Positions 1-9,618 of a stretch of DNA of 64,000 bases are shown in pieces. The stretch's first letter is position 1, and the number at the start of each line of letters is the position of its first letter. The notes below the pieces were generated by a model that saw only the letters and a program-made list of their open reading frames with translations, ran no database searches and had not been told where the DNA came from. The position numbers and the translations under genes are program-made. Source of the stretch: Cymodocea nodosa (Eukaryota; Streptophyta; Magnoliopsida; Alismatales; Cymodoceaceae); NCBI GenBank assembly GCA_036874045.1, contig CM072341.1, positions 6,150,501-6,214,500 of the forward strand. The letters are read 5' to 3'.

Positions 1-1
1 T

Positions 2-154
2 TATCCTTATGGAGCTATTGAAATTGAAAATCCTAAAAATCAGAATATATTTAAAGTAAATGGACAAAGACTTAAACCTATTCTGAAAACACCAAAAAGC
101 TCCTTTGGAATTATAGAAGAAGTCAGAGTAGAGGACTACTTGAGTTTTACTTAG
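2..154 (+). pseudogene. integrase C-terminal tail (element A)
   Basis: Fifty codons are open before a TAG at 152-154. The peptide (YPYGAIEIENPKNQ, then a KVNGQR segment) matches the C-terminal tail of Ty3/gypsy integrases, where the sequence after the 'GPY.V' motif contacts DNA. The same tail ends pol in element B (stop 23681-23683) and element C (stop 41020-41022). It is partial only because the window starts here. Confidence 0.85.
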
Positions 155-229
155 TAAAAAAATAATTTTTATGTTTATATATATATATATATATATAAAC
201 ATTAAAAATATATATAAAACATAAAAATA

Positions 230-505
230 GTTGCGGTTCAACCGACTGGATCCATCAGTATGGACGGAAAATTAAAAAATATTTAAGTCTAACCGAAGCG
301 TAGCATCGGTATGACCGGAACATTAAAAAAATATTAGTTTTACCGAAGCATAGTATTGGTTAAACCGGAAAAAAATTGTATATTAATTTTTAGAAAAAAT
401 ATTGGTTTTACCGAAACATAGTATCGGTTCAATCGAAAGAAAAATAAAAAAATAAAAAATATTTAGGTCTGACCGAAGCATAGTATCGGTTAAACCTGTA
501 AAAAA
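230..505. repeat. ACCGA/TCGGT dyad array
   Basis: About five diverged copies of a 20-bp imperfect palindrome, consensus ACCGAAGCATAGTATCGGTT, are spaced 50-60 bp apart and separated by A-rich linkers. The same array follows the integrase stop in B (about 23380-23640, minus) and C (about 41075-41390, plus), so its position is conserved. Confidence 0.8.
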
Positions 506-554
506 ATAGAAAAACTATTCTTTGTAATATTTTTATTATTATATTTGCTTGTAC

Positions 555-660
555 GAGGAGTTTGTTGTGTTACGCTTAACTCAACGAGCTTACTCCGTTA
601 AGTTTTGAGTTAGTCAACGAGCATATTCCGTTGAGTTACCTGTAAAACAACGGAGTACTG
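555..660. repeat. CTCAACGGA/TCCGTTGAG dyads upstream of env-like ORF
   Basis: Motifs such as 'aactcaacgagcttactccgttaagtt' type half-sites occur in both orientations and form short imperfect inverted repeats. Equivalent clusters lie upstream of the env-like ORF in B and C and upstream of the gag exon in all three copies. A regulatory role is inferred. Confidence 0.7.
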
Positions 661-837
661 TAGGTAAGACCGCAGATAAAATAGTAATAGTTGGTTCGGG
701 AAATGACCCGATTACCCGCCTAAACTTAGTGCTTATTTAAACTAAAACCTAGGGTTTTGGGGGCATTATCCGACAAATCATTTAGAATCTAGAATAGTAG
801 AAATCAGAGCGATTATGTGCTGTTGTGTAACTTCACG

Positions 838-2804
838 ATGATGAAGATGATGCCTGAATCCAGCGTAAGTCCCGACTCTGGTTCAAAAGATGAATCTGTA
901 GACAAGTTAAACGGGGATCTGGGAGCAAGAAAGGAAAGCAAATGAAGAGGCAACTTAAGAATGGGAGGAACCAACTACTGAAAGACCTGTTCCTGAGGAG
1001 CAGCAGTCTGGACCTTCAGTTCCACCATTTAAGCCATTGGCACGAGCAGAAATGATGAGGCCTTCGACTGAAGAAGAAATAAGAGAATTTGCAGAACTGG
1101 TTCAAGTTGGAAAAAACCAAGGAGAATTAGAAGATTTGGCAGTGGCTAAAGCACACTTGGTGTTTGATGCACTGTACAAAAAGAGGGCTGTAGAAAAGTT
1201 AAAAGCCCAATATAAAATTAAAGTGGAATAGCATCAAGAAGCTACTGCTAGAACTGCTGTTAGAGATGCTGCAAAAGAAGTTGAAGCTGGTCCTTCGAGA
1301 CCAGCAATTATTGGAAGAATTAAACAGGAAGAGCTAGTACCTATGGTTCGAAAGCCTGTAGAGCCTATTTTTGTAGATTTAATTTCAGAAGATGAAGAGG
1401 AAGAACAGGCACAACTAATCAGAAAAAAGAAAGAAAAAGAAAGTGTCTGATTATGAAGAAATTAAATCTGAAGTACCAATTTTTACAAGGCCTGTGGAGC
1501 AGATTTTTATTAACCTGCTATCCGAATCTGAGGAGGAGCAGGAGGAGCAAAGAAAAGAAAAAAATCAGGCTGAAATTAGTTTGCAGCCTGTACAAGAAGA
1601 AACAGAAATTAGGGCAGAAACTGAATTGCCCGTGACTCCATCCCAATCTATTACAGAATCAGAAAGAACAGTAACAAAACAGATTGGTAGTCAGGAGGAA
1701 GAAAAAAGAGTAGAAAATGAAGAGGCTGAAAGAAGCCATTTGGACAAAAATAATTTCACAGATTCCACTGAAGAGCAAGAAACTCTTCAGGAAATTATGG
1801 AAAGAATTCAAGACAGAGTGGAGAGTTTTGCCGGCTCACCACCATAGACAGAAGCAAAAGCAAAAGTTCAGGAATTTGAAGAGAATGTCCAAATGCAGCC
1901 TATGCTGGAGGAAGAGTAAGAGCAAACCCCTCTGGAGCAACAAAGTCACCTTCCTGACCCGACTGAAACAACAATTTTGAATGAAGTACATTTTTGTAGT
2001 CAGGAAGCTTATACCAAATACCAAGAAATAAGGGGTTACGATATTATTTACAGTAGACCAGTAAATTGAGATGGAATGCAAGAAATCAAAGATCTATTTG
2101 AATTCCAAGGTCTACTGCAATTTATATCTCAAGATAGAGGGCATGCAGTATATGAGAATTTAGTGCCTTGTTTCTATGCAAATTTAAGAGAAGGAGAAAG
2201 AGGATTAATTTCAAACGTGGAGGAAGCTGATGTACAAATAACACCAGAGCTTCTCCACAACATATTTGGTTTAAAGAATGAAGGAACAAAAATTTTGGAG
2301 GATACAACTGCAGTTGAATGGACTGAGCAGCAAATTAAGGATTGTTTAGCTATCAATCCTAGTGTGCCATTATTAAACAGATTGAAGCATTTAAATGGTA
2401 AAGCACACATGGTCGCTAACATTCTAATTAAGAATGTCTATCAACGATAGGGCCATGACATAGAATTAAGTCAATTTGTCAAATGGGCCACGTATGCAGT
2501 TGTAAATAAGATCCAAATAAATTGGTCTGCAGTTTTTATCTCCAAGCTGAAAACAGTAAAGAAGAAATTATTTTATGGAGATTTGATTCCACTACTGATG
2601 GTGGATAGTATTGATTTCACTAAATGGACATCAAAAAGGATAAGATCTAGAACCATTTCAGTGAAAGAATACAGAAATTTTGTAGCTGTAGAATTAGCTG
2701 TACCTTCTAGAGAAATTGTAGGAGCAGTAGAGAGGATAAATCAATTAGAGCAGCAATTAGAAAAACTCCAGAAGGAAGTAGATGAACTTAGGCATAGAGA
2801 TTAA
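838..2804 (+). pseudogene. env-like ORF with plant-transposon-type domain (A)
   Basis: This is a broken ORF at the env-like position, downstream of integrase. The N-terminal part is shortened relative to B: an internal deletion joins the first codons to the segment starting near 868. A Glu/Gln-rich low-complexity middle follows (about 1040-1980). A compact domain then spans about 1980-2700, with motifs ELFEFQGLL-like, LVPCFYANLRE, VQITPELLHNIFGL and NILIKNVYQR, and a terminal coiled coil (INQLEQQLEKLQKEVDELR). From memory the compact domain corresponds to the Pfam 'putative plant transposon protein' family; an HMM search would settle it. In-frame stops occur, for example TAG at 2448-2450 where B has a Gln codon. 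Its role in the element is unknown. Confidence 0.75.
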
Positions 2805-3239
2805 ATTGTATTGTTCGTCTACTTGTGTAAAATTGTATGAAATTGTATGATGTACTTGTAATGTAATTGATTCATATTAATGAATATAATTTTTTAGATG
2901 CAATTTTCATACTTATTTGAATGTGAAATGAATAGAATTTATTGAATATTATGTAATTTGTGGAACTTTATGAATATGTAACAGATTTACAATTTGCTGA
3001 ATGACAGGATAACTACTTAAAAATTTCTGCATGTTATAAGGTAAAATGTAAATTCTGCATAACATAAAATGACCTGCAATTTAAATCTTTATATAATGTT
3101 CAGATTTAAATGTATTTTAATCAAAATGAGGCATTAATGACATAGATTTAACTTTATTATAGTTAGCAGAATGACAAAGAAAAAAAAAAAAAAAACAGAG
3201 TAGAAAACTTACGAGAGTGAAACTTAGAAGTTGCTAAGT
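2805..3239 (+). other. spacer after env-like ORF
   Basis: AT-rich noncoding DNA with a poly-A run near 3180-3195. Related sequence lies at the same place in B and C. I see no gene. Confidence 0.6.
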
Positions 3240-3425
3240 GTTAACTCAACGAAGTAAGTCCGTTGAGTTAACCGTAACTCCACGAGGTTAGTAATATAAT
3301 ATAAGGTCACTCCGTTGAGTTATCTGTAACTCAACGAAGTTAGTCTGTGGAGTTAGCAACAGTAACCGACTATGTTCTGTTGAGTAATCTGTAACTCAAC
3401 GATGTTAGTTTGTGGATTAAGTAGA
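3240..3425 (+). promoter_or_regulatory. dyad cluster of the internal gag promoter (A)
   Basis: At least six half-sites of the CTCAACGA / CCGTTGAGT type in alternating orientation lie 160-340 bp upstream of a TATA-like motif. The arrangement is retained in B (20450-20600, minus) and C (44470-44650). Promoter or enhancer function is inferred from position. Confidence 0.55.
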
Positions 3426-3582
3426 ACGGTTATTCTTTTAACCACAAACGAAACTTCGTCGGTTTAGCAGTTACCAAAATTTGAAATTAGTAGTGGTACA
3501 CGTACCCATTAAAACAGGAACCATGATGCACGTTGCAAGACACGTTCTTGCAACGAGATTTATTCACTTTATGGATGCGCAG

Positions 3583-3590
3583 TATATATA
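3583..3590 (+). promoter_or_regulatory. TATA-like box of internal gag promoter (A)
   Basis: TATATATA sits at the position where B has TATAAATA (20306-20313, minus) and C has TATAAATA (44814-44821). It lies about 120 bp before the ATG-containing short exon of gag, in a conserved segment that reads open (3481-3726) but whose open frame is not the one continued by gag. Confidence 0.5.
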
Positions 3591-3725
3591 TGAAACAGAA
3601 TGTTATTTACGAGTTACCAGCACTTTTAAGAGAAAGGAGAAAGCGTTGGAGGAACTGGAAGGAGAAGCAGCTGATTCAACCTTCATCCGAAAACAAATAT
3701 TTATAGAATGGAAAGCTTCAGACTA

Positions 3726-3826
3726 GTATGTAATTAATCTTCTGTTATTTATTTATGAGCACATGGACTCATTCTCTAAGCACTAAACGATTAGTAAGAA
3801 CACCTATCTAGGAATTTTCATTGCAG
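3726..3826 (+). other. intron 1 of gag unit (A)
   Basis: GTATGTAATTAATCTTCT donor and TTTTCATTGCAG acceptor. The aligned introns in B (20172-20057, minus) and C (44955-45070) keep GTATGT and an AG acceptor. Removing it joins the ATG exon in phase with gag. Confidence 0.7.
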
Positions 3827-3890
3827 AGGGGTACTGAAAAATTTTCTGAATTGAACTTTAACGAAATTCTTTGGGGTGTAGCTAACCTTT

Positions 3891-4322
3891 CTTTAAAAGA
3901 GAACGTAGAGATGGCTGCTCTAGTAGAAAAACCATTAGGAGAGATTCTGTATCCTGAATTAATTGATGAACCTTCATGTATTCGATTGCCAAACTTTGAG
4001 GGAGATAGGTTTGAACTGAAATCTAATTATATTAGTCAATTGCCACATTTTCATGGATTAGAAAGAGAGGATGCCTATTATTTCCTTAGAGAATTTAACG
4101 AAGTTTCTTTAAAAGAGAACGTAGAGATGGCTGCTCCAGTAGAAAAACCATTAGGAGAGATTCTGTATCCTGAATTAATTGATGAACCTTCATGTATTCG
4201 ATTGCCAAACTTTGAGGGAGATAGGTTTGAACTGAAATCTAATTATATTAGTCAATTGCCACATTTTCATGGATTAGAAAGAGAGGATGCCTATTATTTC
4301 CTTAGAGAATTTAACGAAGTTT
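3891..4322 (+). repeat. 216-bp in-frame tandem duplication in gag
   Basis: The segment starting 'ctttaaaagagaacgtag' at 3891 recurs at 4107, with one substitution noticed (gctcta / gctcca). It is absent from gag of B and C, so it arose after those copies diverged and keeps the frame. Confidence 0.9.
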
Positions 4323-5339
4323 GTCAAATGATGAGAATGCTGAACATGAGTATAGATGCTATTAAACTTAGATATATCCCTTTTGCTTTAAAAGATACAG
4401 CTAAGAGATGGTTATATACTCTATCGCCTGATTCAATTTCTACATGGACTGAATTTTGCTCTGTTTTTCTGGAAAAATACTATCCAACACATCAAACGAT
4501 TAAAAAGAAGAAAGAAATATTAATGTGTAGCCAAAAACAGGGTGAATCATTCTGGAAATATTTTGAAAGATTTAAAGATTTACTGACTCAATGTCCATAT
4601 CATGCAATGAGTAAAGCACAATTAATAGGCATAATTTATGAAGGCATAGATGTTTCGACGAAATCTTTATTAGAATCTACTTGTCAAAATGGATTTTTAA
4701 AATTATGTAGTGAAGAAGCATGGGCATATTTAGAAAATTTTGCAAAAAGAACTACACAGTGGGAAAATTCGGCTGAAGCTATTGTAGATAAAAGATTATT
4801 GCCAAGAGGAATGCATGAAATAGATTCCAATACTATGCTTGAGGTGAAATTAAATGAATTAACAAAGAAAATAGAAGAGTTATCATTAAATCAAAAGCTA
4901 GCAGAAAAGAATACAAACATAAATGACTTAGATATTATTTATGCTAGAAACTAGAGAGATAACTTGGGAAATTCTTATAATCCTAATTGGAGAAATCACC
5001 AGAATTTATCTTGGAGAAACAACAATTTCCAAGGAGGAGAAAATATAAATGAGAAGAACATAAGTTACGAAGTATTAATTGAACAAGGAGCTAGAATAGA
5101 GAAATTAGAAAAGATAATCCAACAAGTAAACAGTCGTCTAGAATTTATATTTGGAAATGTTGTAAATCAAAATCAGAATAGAAATATACCACTTAGAGAG
5201 AAGGAACCAATGGAAGTTAGACCTACTAGAGGATTGCCAATACAAGCTATACCTAATCTTGTCAATAGAACAGTTAATGAAATTGATACCTCATTTGGGA
5301 GGGCAGCTGAATGAAGCAGCATATCTGAAGCAACTATCT

Positions 5340-5500
5340 GTATGTATATATGTTTTTATTTTTATTTTAAGTTAATAGTATCGTAGAGTTAATTTTTAAC
5401 TCAACGAACTTAGTCCGTTGAGTTATGCTTTAACTCTACGAGGGTGTGCAGTAGTTATGTTAATTTTTGTCTCTGCTAAATTTTTGTTTTTATTTTACAG
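5340..5500 (+). other. intron 2, between gag and F-box ORF (A)
   Basis: Donor GTATGT at 5340 and a T-rich tract ending TTTTATTTTACAG at 5500. The intron contains one CTCAACGA / TCCGTTGAG dyad (5398-5450). B (18577 to about 18745) and C (about 46377-46555) keep the acceptor TATACAG or TTACAG and a GT donor (GTAAGT in both). It begins 26 bp after the gag stop, so the F-box ORF lies on the next exon. Confidence 0.65.
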
Positions 5501-5509
5501 AATCGACAA

Positions 5510-6649
5510 ATGGAATTAATGCAATTACCGTTGGATGCACAAAGGGAAATACTAAGTAACTTGTTAGCTAAAGATCTGTGCAAGATGTGTTGTGTATCAA
5601 AGGAAATTAAAGACTGTATTGAAGAAGAATATTTTCAGGGACTACAAGCTGCAAAAATGACTAAGATTAGAGATGGATTCATATGGAGGTCATTTAATTG
5701 TAGTTCAAATACCTATGAATATTTGGCTATGGAAGAAACTATTGGAACTCCACCCAATGCATTAGAAGGAATGAGTTATATTATGGGGATAGATGAAGGA
5801 TTAATCATATACAAGACGAGACCAAGGTATGCAAGTTTATCATTACCTGAGATTTTGATAAGAAATCCTATAACAGGAGAAGAATGTAATATAGGAAGAC
5901 CTAATATATTTGAAGCACCAACTGAAAATTGTGGGTCAGCTTTAATATTTTCTGATAAAAATTCTGCAATTCCTGAAAAATTATATTATTGGAGACCTAC
6001 AGGAAATTGGGGTGAAGATTGACGCTTAAGTGTATATAATTTTCTAAACAGATCTTGGAATGAAAACATTATAATATATCTAGGACAGAAATCACTAATT
6101 AACCAAACACATGTCATACTTGATGGTTATATATATTTAGTCACGGAGATATCTATAGCATATAGATCTGATTTATACATAGTGAGCATAGATAGTTATG
6201 ATGATTATATAGAAATTTTACCTGTACCGAGTGAAATAGCTAAACCACCATCTGAAAAATTTAATAAAATTCAAATAGGAATGTGGTATAATGAACAAGA
6301 TGATCCTACTTTATGTCTGATAAAATGGTGGGATGAACTGAAGAAATTTCAAATATGGATTATGGAAGACATGAATGAATGGAAGTGGGAAGAGGAGTAT
6401 ATTGAAATAGATGTAGAAATAGAAATAGCTACATTACCCTGGAACCAAAAAGGATCTCTTTCTGCATTACATATCATTAATGGTAATACACTCGTATTAG
6501 GAATTTATAATATATTGCATGTTTACAAATTAAAAAGGACCAAGAACTGCATTAAAACAGAATTAATAGCAAGAAGAACTATGCCTAAAAAGTTTGCTTG
6601 GACTGATACATTTATTCCATTTGTTTCTACTTTTCAATCATGTTCTTAA
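5510..6649 (+). pseudogene. captured F-box/FBA-like gene (element A copy)
   Basis: The ORF starts 9 bp after the intron 2 acceptor. Residues 4-40 form an F-box: LPLDAQREILSNLLAKDL..., then VSKEIKDCI. The remainder resembles an F-box-associated domain (LIRNPITGEE, then a long IEIDVEIEIATLPW and INGNTLVLGI region). F-box proteins are substrate adaptors of SCF ubiquitin ligases. One TGA at 6020-6022 (TTA/CTA in the other copies) splits an otherwise open frame of about 379 codons that ends TAA at 6647-6649. The gene sits between gag and the 3' noncoding region of a retrotransposon and recurs there in A2 and B, so it travels with the element. Confidence 0.75.
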
Positions 6650-8380
6650 GCTGTGATTTTGTGTGTTTAATGTTGTGTATTCTGCATTTAATTTAAAAAA
6701 AAAAAAACAAAACAAAATATCAATCCAGTTTGTTGGTATTTGTTCTGGGAAACCAAATGGCTTGCTTGTGAGCCACCAAAGGCATAGGAGAGCCTGGGTT
6801 CCACACAAGACACTGATTTATTAATATTTGTTAAATGTTATTTTGTTTTATATTCTGTGTTTATCTGGGAATGAAAAGTTGTTCAGAATCAAAAATCGGA
6901 ATATGCAAAAAGAGATACAAATGGAACAAGGTATGTAACCAATTACTTATCCTGAATTTTAAATCAAACAAAACTTTATTCGTGCCTGCTACAATTACTG
7001 TACTTATTGCCAAATCTTTTACATTAAGGACAATGCAAAATGTAGGTATGAGGGGAGGTAATTAAAGTAACAGCCATGTAAGTTTGTTAATTAAAGGAAT
7101 TAAAATGGTACTGCAAAGTTTTGAGGAAACTGAAAATTTTTATGAACTTACTGTAACTATCTGATAATTGAGACTGTAAAATTTTTATAAACTGCTTGAA
7201 TGTTATATTTAGAAGGCTATAGAAGATGCTATAGAATTTATTATTTATGTAAATCTAGATATAGTATCTTATGATTTTTCTGAATTTCATGAGTTTAACA
7301 GTTTCACGATTTTAAAATGAAATCAGAATATTTAATACTTAATCAGAAAATTATCTGAAGTCCTGAAGGAGCTGAGATGTGAATTCTAGATTAAATGAAA
7401 CACATATGATGAAAGATACATTTACTTTGACTGATTGAACTTGTAGAATGATTTATGTGTAGATCTTATTAAACTACAGATAAAGTATGAGCTTATTGTT
7501 ATGGATTCATATCTTTAGTAAATGATAGAAGTAGGATTATATGAGATTGGTGTTTTACTGCATCTGTATTAATGAAATACGTGCATATACAGTATGTGAT
7601 TAATGCTTTGTTTTGTGTGTGCATTTATTTATTTTTTTTTTAAAAAAGAGAAAAAAAATATATATATATTGAGAGTTTATTGACTTGTTTGATCACGAGC
7701 CTTTTGTACTTGAGCAGATAGGTATGTAAGGATTGTTGACCTGAAAAAGGACTCTGAAAATCTGGCAACCTATGATCTTGATCAGATTTAGGATTGTTGA
7801 CTGAAAGCTCGTTACATGGGTACATTAGAAAGCTCTTGCATGATTCAAGCTTGTCAAATTAACTTTTAAAGTACACACAAAAAAAAGAAAAAAAAAGAAA
7901 AGAAAAAAACATATACTGTTCTGAAAAGATACAAGTGTTTTGTGAAATGCAGATATCTTATGAATCGAGTATATTTTCTGTTATCTAGAATTGCTGAAAT
8001 ATGAATCTGGAATTGACTTTTGAAGTTGTTTAATGGAAATACAATTCTTTATTCTACTTGTCTTAATCAGATTGAATTGGATTATACTTTGATTCGTATG
8101 TTGTTGAAATTTCTTCTAGAAAACTTATTGGAAAATTCAGGATTACAGATGATGAAAAGAAGAACAAACGATAATATAATTAACACCTATATGAAGATGA
8201 TATACTTTGTATATAATTTACATATATTCTAAATATCTTTGCAGGTTGATTATTGAAACATACAGAATATATGTTTATGCTAAACAAAAGAAAAAAAATA
8301 AAAGGGGAAGAATTAATTCTAGCACTTTTTGAAAGACCAATTAATTAGATCTTAGTTTGCTAAGGGACTAGCAAAATTTA
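6650..8380 (+). other. conserved 3' noncoding region (A)
   Basis: No credible ORF. Blocks are well conserved with A2 and B, notably about 6725-6815 (a relatively GC-rich stretch, 'gagccaccaaaggcatagg') and about 7680-7840 ('gatcacgagccttttgtac'). Poly-A and TA runs occur near 6695 and 7640-7670. It contains a second PPT-like tract. Confidence 0.65.
7043..7059 (+). promoter_or_regulatory. internal PPT-like tract (A)
   Basis: 'taggtatgaggggaggt' is preceded by 'ggacaatgcaaaatg'. The true PPT context is 'gggactagcaaaatttaggtatgggggaag', so the two look like duplicates. The tract is conserved in A2 (11313-11327) and B (16956-16973, minus). Confidence 0.55.
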
Positions 8381-8393
8381 GGTATGGGGGAAG
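8381..8393 (+). promoter_or_regulatory. polypurine tract of element A
   Basis: 'ggtatgggggaag' immediately precedes the TG that opens the 3' LTR. The same purine run precedes the 3' LTR in A2, B and C. Confidence 0.85.
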
Positions 8394-9596
8394 TGCTTAG
8401 AAAGAAAAAGTGCATATTATTAACGGTTAAATGATGGTTAATTGCATAATATTTAGCTTATCATATGAGAATTAAGCCATTATGTTATAATTGCACTGTT
8501 ATATGCTTTAATTGAAGAATCTGCTTAATTTTGGGGAATTAATGTTAATTTAGTACATTTATGAACTGTCGGTAAATTGTAGGCTGTGAAATTCTTAAGT
8601 ATCTGAAAATGCATCTGAGCATCGGATAGTTATACCTGTAACTCTCCGGAATGTTATTTTATGTTTAAACTAATGCTGACACGTGTTGAGAGCTGGTAGA
8701 TTTATTTACGTTATAACTCGTTAAGTTAGTATAACTACATGCGTTGAGTTACATGAAAATACACTAAGGCAACGCGTTAGGTTAGCGTTATAAACTTAAG
8801 TTGTTATTTTTGCACGTGTTTTATAGTTAAATCAATGAAGGAAGTCCGTTGAGTTATCTGTAACTCCACGGACTATATATTTTCTAATATGCCACTATAG
8901 CGGTTGTAGGAACAAACAATTGGAAGGAAAAACCACGTTTGCACGTATCACGCAGGAATTCAATCGCGTAGGGAGAAAGAAATCATCGCCGTTGATCTGA
9001 AGGAAGGAAATCCAACCGACCATTCAAGTAGAAGCAGTTACCACTGAAGAAATATAAAAGAAAAGAAGAAAAAAAAGAAAGAGTGTGATCGATGGACGAC
9101 CAATGTATACAGAGGAGGAGCATCGAGCTTTCTACAGACAGTATCGGCGATTCTCCGAAGTATCACACCAACCATCTTATCACCACCATAATCACTAATC
9201 ATCGGAGGTCTGTGAGGATACTTGCCTGATGTCGAGTCGATTCCGAGCCAAACACAGTGCCTGACAACCATTGTGAGGAGTGATCGCGTCGTGGGAAGGG
9301 AAGACATTTTCACCAAGCGCTTATTGAAAATATAAATTTGATTGTTAAAAATGGAACAGTTCTCAATTCTTAAACAATTCTCTATGGGATCGACCTATAC
9401 TTGCACACTAATGCAATAGACACTATGCACTTGCAGTTAAAATACAAATTGGAATTAATATCTAATTTGTGTGAAAGGTTGTTTGTTTACTTCTAAAAAA
9501 GGAATAGGCATAAAGATAAATTAACTAAGTAAAAATAGAAGTTATCAAATCCAAGTTTTTCTGGTGCGTTGCTGGAGATCCAAACTAGTTTTCTGG
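8394..9596 (+). repeat. 3' LTR of element A, internally deleted
   Basis: Begins TGCTTAGAAAGAAAAAGTGC, like the TGTTTAGAATG starts of the other LTRs. It is about 1.2 kb against about 2.0 kb in B, because sequence is missing at about 9320 ('caccaagc' joined to 'gcttattga'). It contains TATAAAA at 9054-9060 and two PBS-like relics near its 3' end. The exact end is uncertain by about 20 bp. Confidence 0.8.
9054..9060 (+). promoter_or_regulatory. LTR TATA box
   Basis: GAAATATAAAAG is conserved in every family LTR here: 14857-14863 and 29643-29649 (minus), 36563-36569, 47526-47532 and 56415-56421 (plus). It is the probable genomic-RNA promoter. Confidence 0.6.
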
Positions 9597-9618
9597 TGTC
9601 GTGTTGGGTAACCAAATA

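Larger units (their letters stand above)
155..837 (+). other. spacer between pol and env-like ORF
   Basis: This noncoding spacer holds a TA microsatellite (about 177-198), an array of ACCGA...TCGGT dyads and then CTCAACGAG-type dyads. The last part (about 690-837) is conserved with elements B and C, including a 'gggggcattatccg' stretch, and probably forms the leader of the env-like ORF. Confidence 0.7.
3708..5314 (+). pseudogene. gag: spliced gag (capsid) gene of element A
   Basis: Exon 1 carries ATG at 3708 followed by five codons up to 3725. The intron 3726-3826 (GT...CAG) is removed, and exon 2 runs in phase from 3827 to TGA 5312-5314. The product is a Ty3/gypsy capsid-type Gag: core motifs LPHFHGLEREDAYYFLREF, AKRWLYTL, TWTEFC..FLEKYYP and GESFWKYFERFKDLL, then the Athila-typical YNPNWRNH / LSWRNN stretch and a coiled coil. 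One TAG (4952-4954) replaces the CAG seen at this point in B. An in-frame 216-bp duplication adds 72 residues. There is no zinc knuckle here; that motif is encoded separately just after the PBS in B, C and E. Gag lies downstream of pol, which is abnormal for LTR elements. Confidence 0.85.
1..9596 (+). mobile_element. Athila-like Ty3/gypsy element A, 3' portion
   Basis: The window opens inside the integrase tail of this element. It continues through a dyad-repeat spacer, env-like ORF, internal promoter region, spliced gag, F-box-like gene, noncoding 3' region, PPT and 3' LTR. Every segment has a homologous segment in the same order in element B (minus strand) and, up to the start of the F-box gene, in element C. 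RT and protease sequence in the sister copies resembles the plant Athila lineage. The 5' half lies outside the window. Confidence 0.9.

Noticed and set aside
230-505. CRISPR-like array
   Set aside because: Units are diverged palindromes with irregular A-rich spacing, in plant retroelement DNA with no cas genes.
1443-1980. Several overlapping plus-strand ORFs
   Set aside because: Only the Glu-rich frame aligns with B and C env-like ORFs; the Lys/Arg-rich frames are shadows.
3481-3726. Conserved small ORF upstream of gag as a protein gene
   Set aside because: Open in A and B but in different detail, and not in the phase that splices into gag. The segment contains the TATA box and short exon, so its conservation is better explained by promoter and 5' UTR.
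5510-6649. F-box ORF as an ordinary host gene that elements landed beside
   Set aside because: It recurs at the same internal position in A, A2, B and (remnant) C on both strands, bounded by element sequence.
6725-6815. tRNA-like or Pol III gene ('gggttccacac' as a B box)
   Set aside because: No matching A box, acceptor stem or T-run terminator in proper spacing.
8020-8232. Small ORF in the 3' noncoding region
   Set aside because: Not kept in A2 or B; low-complexity AT-rich sequence.
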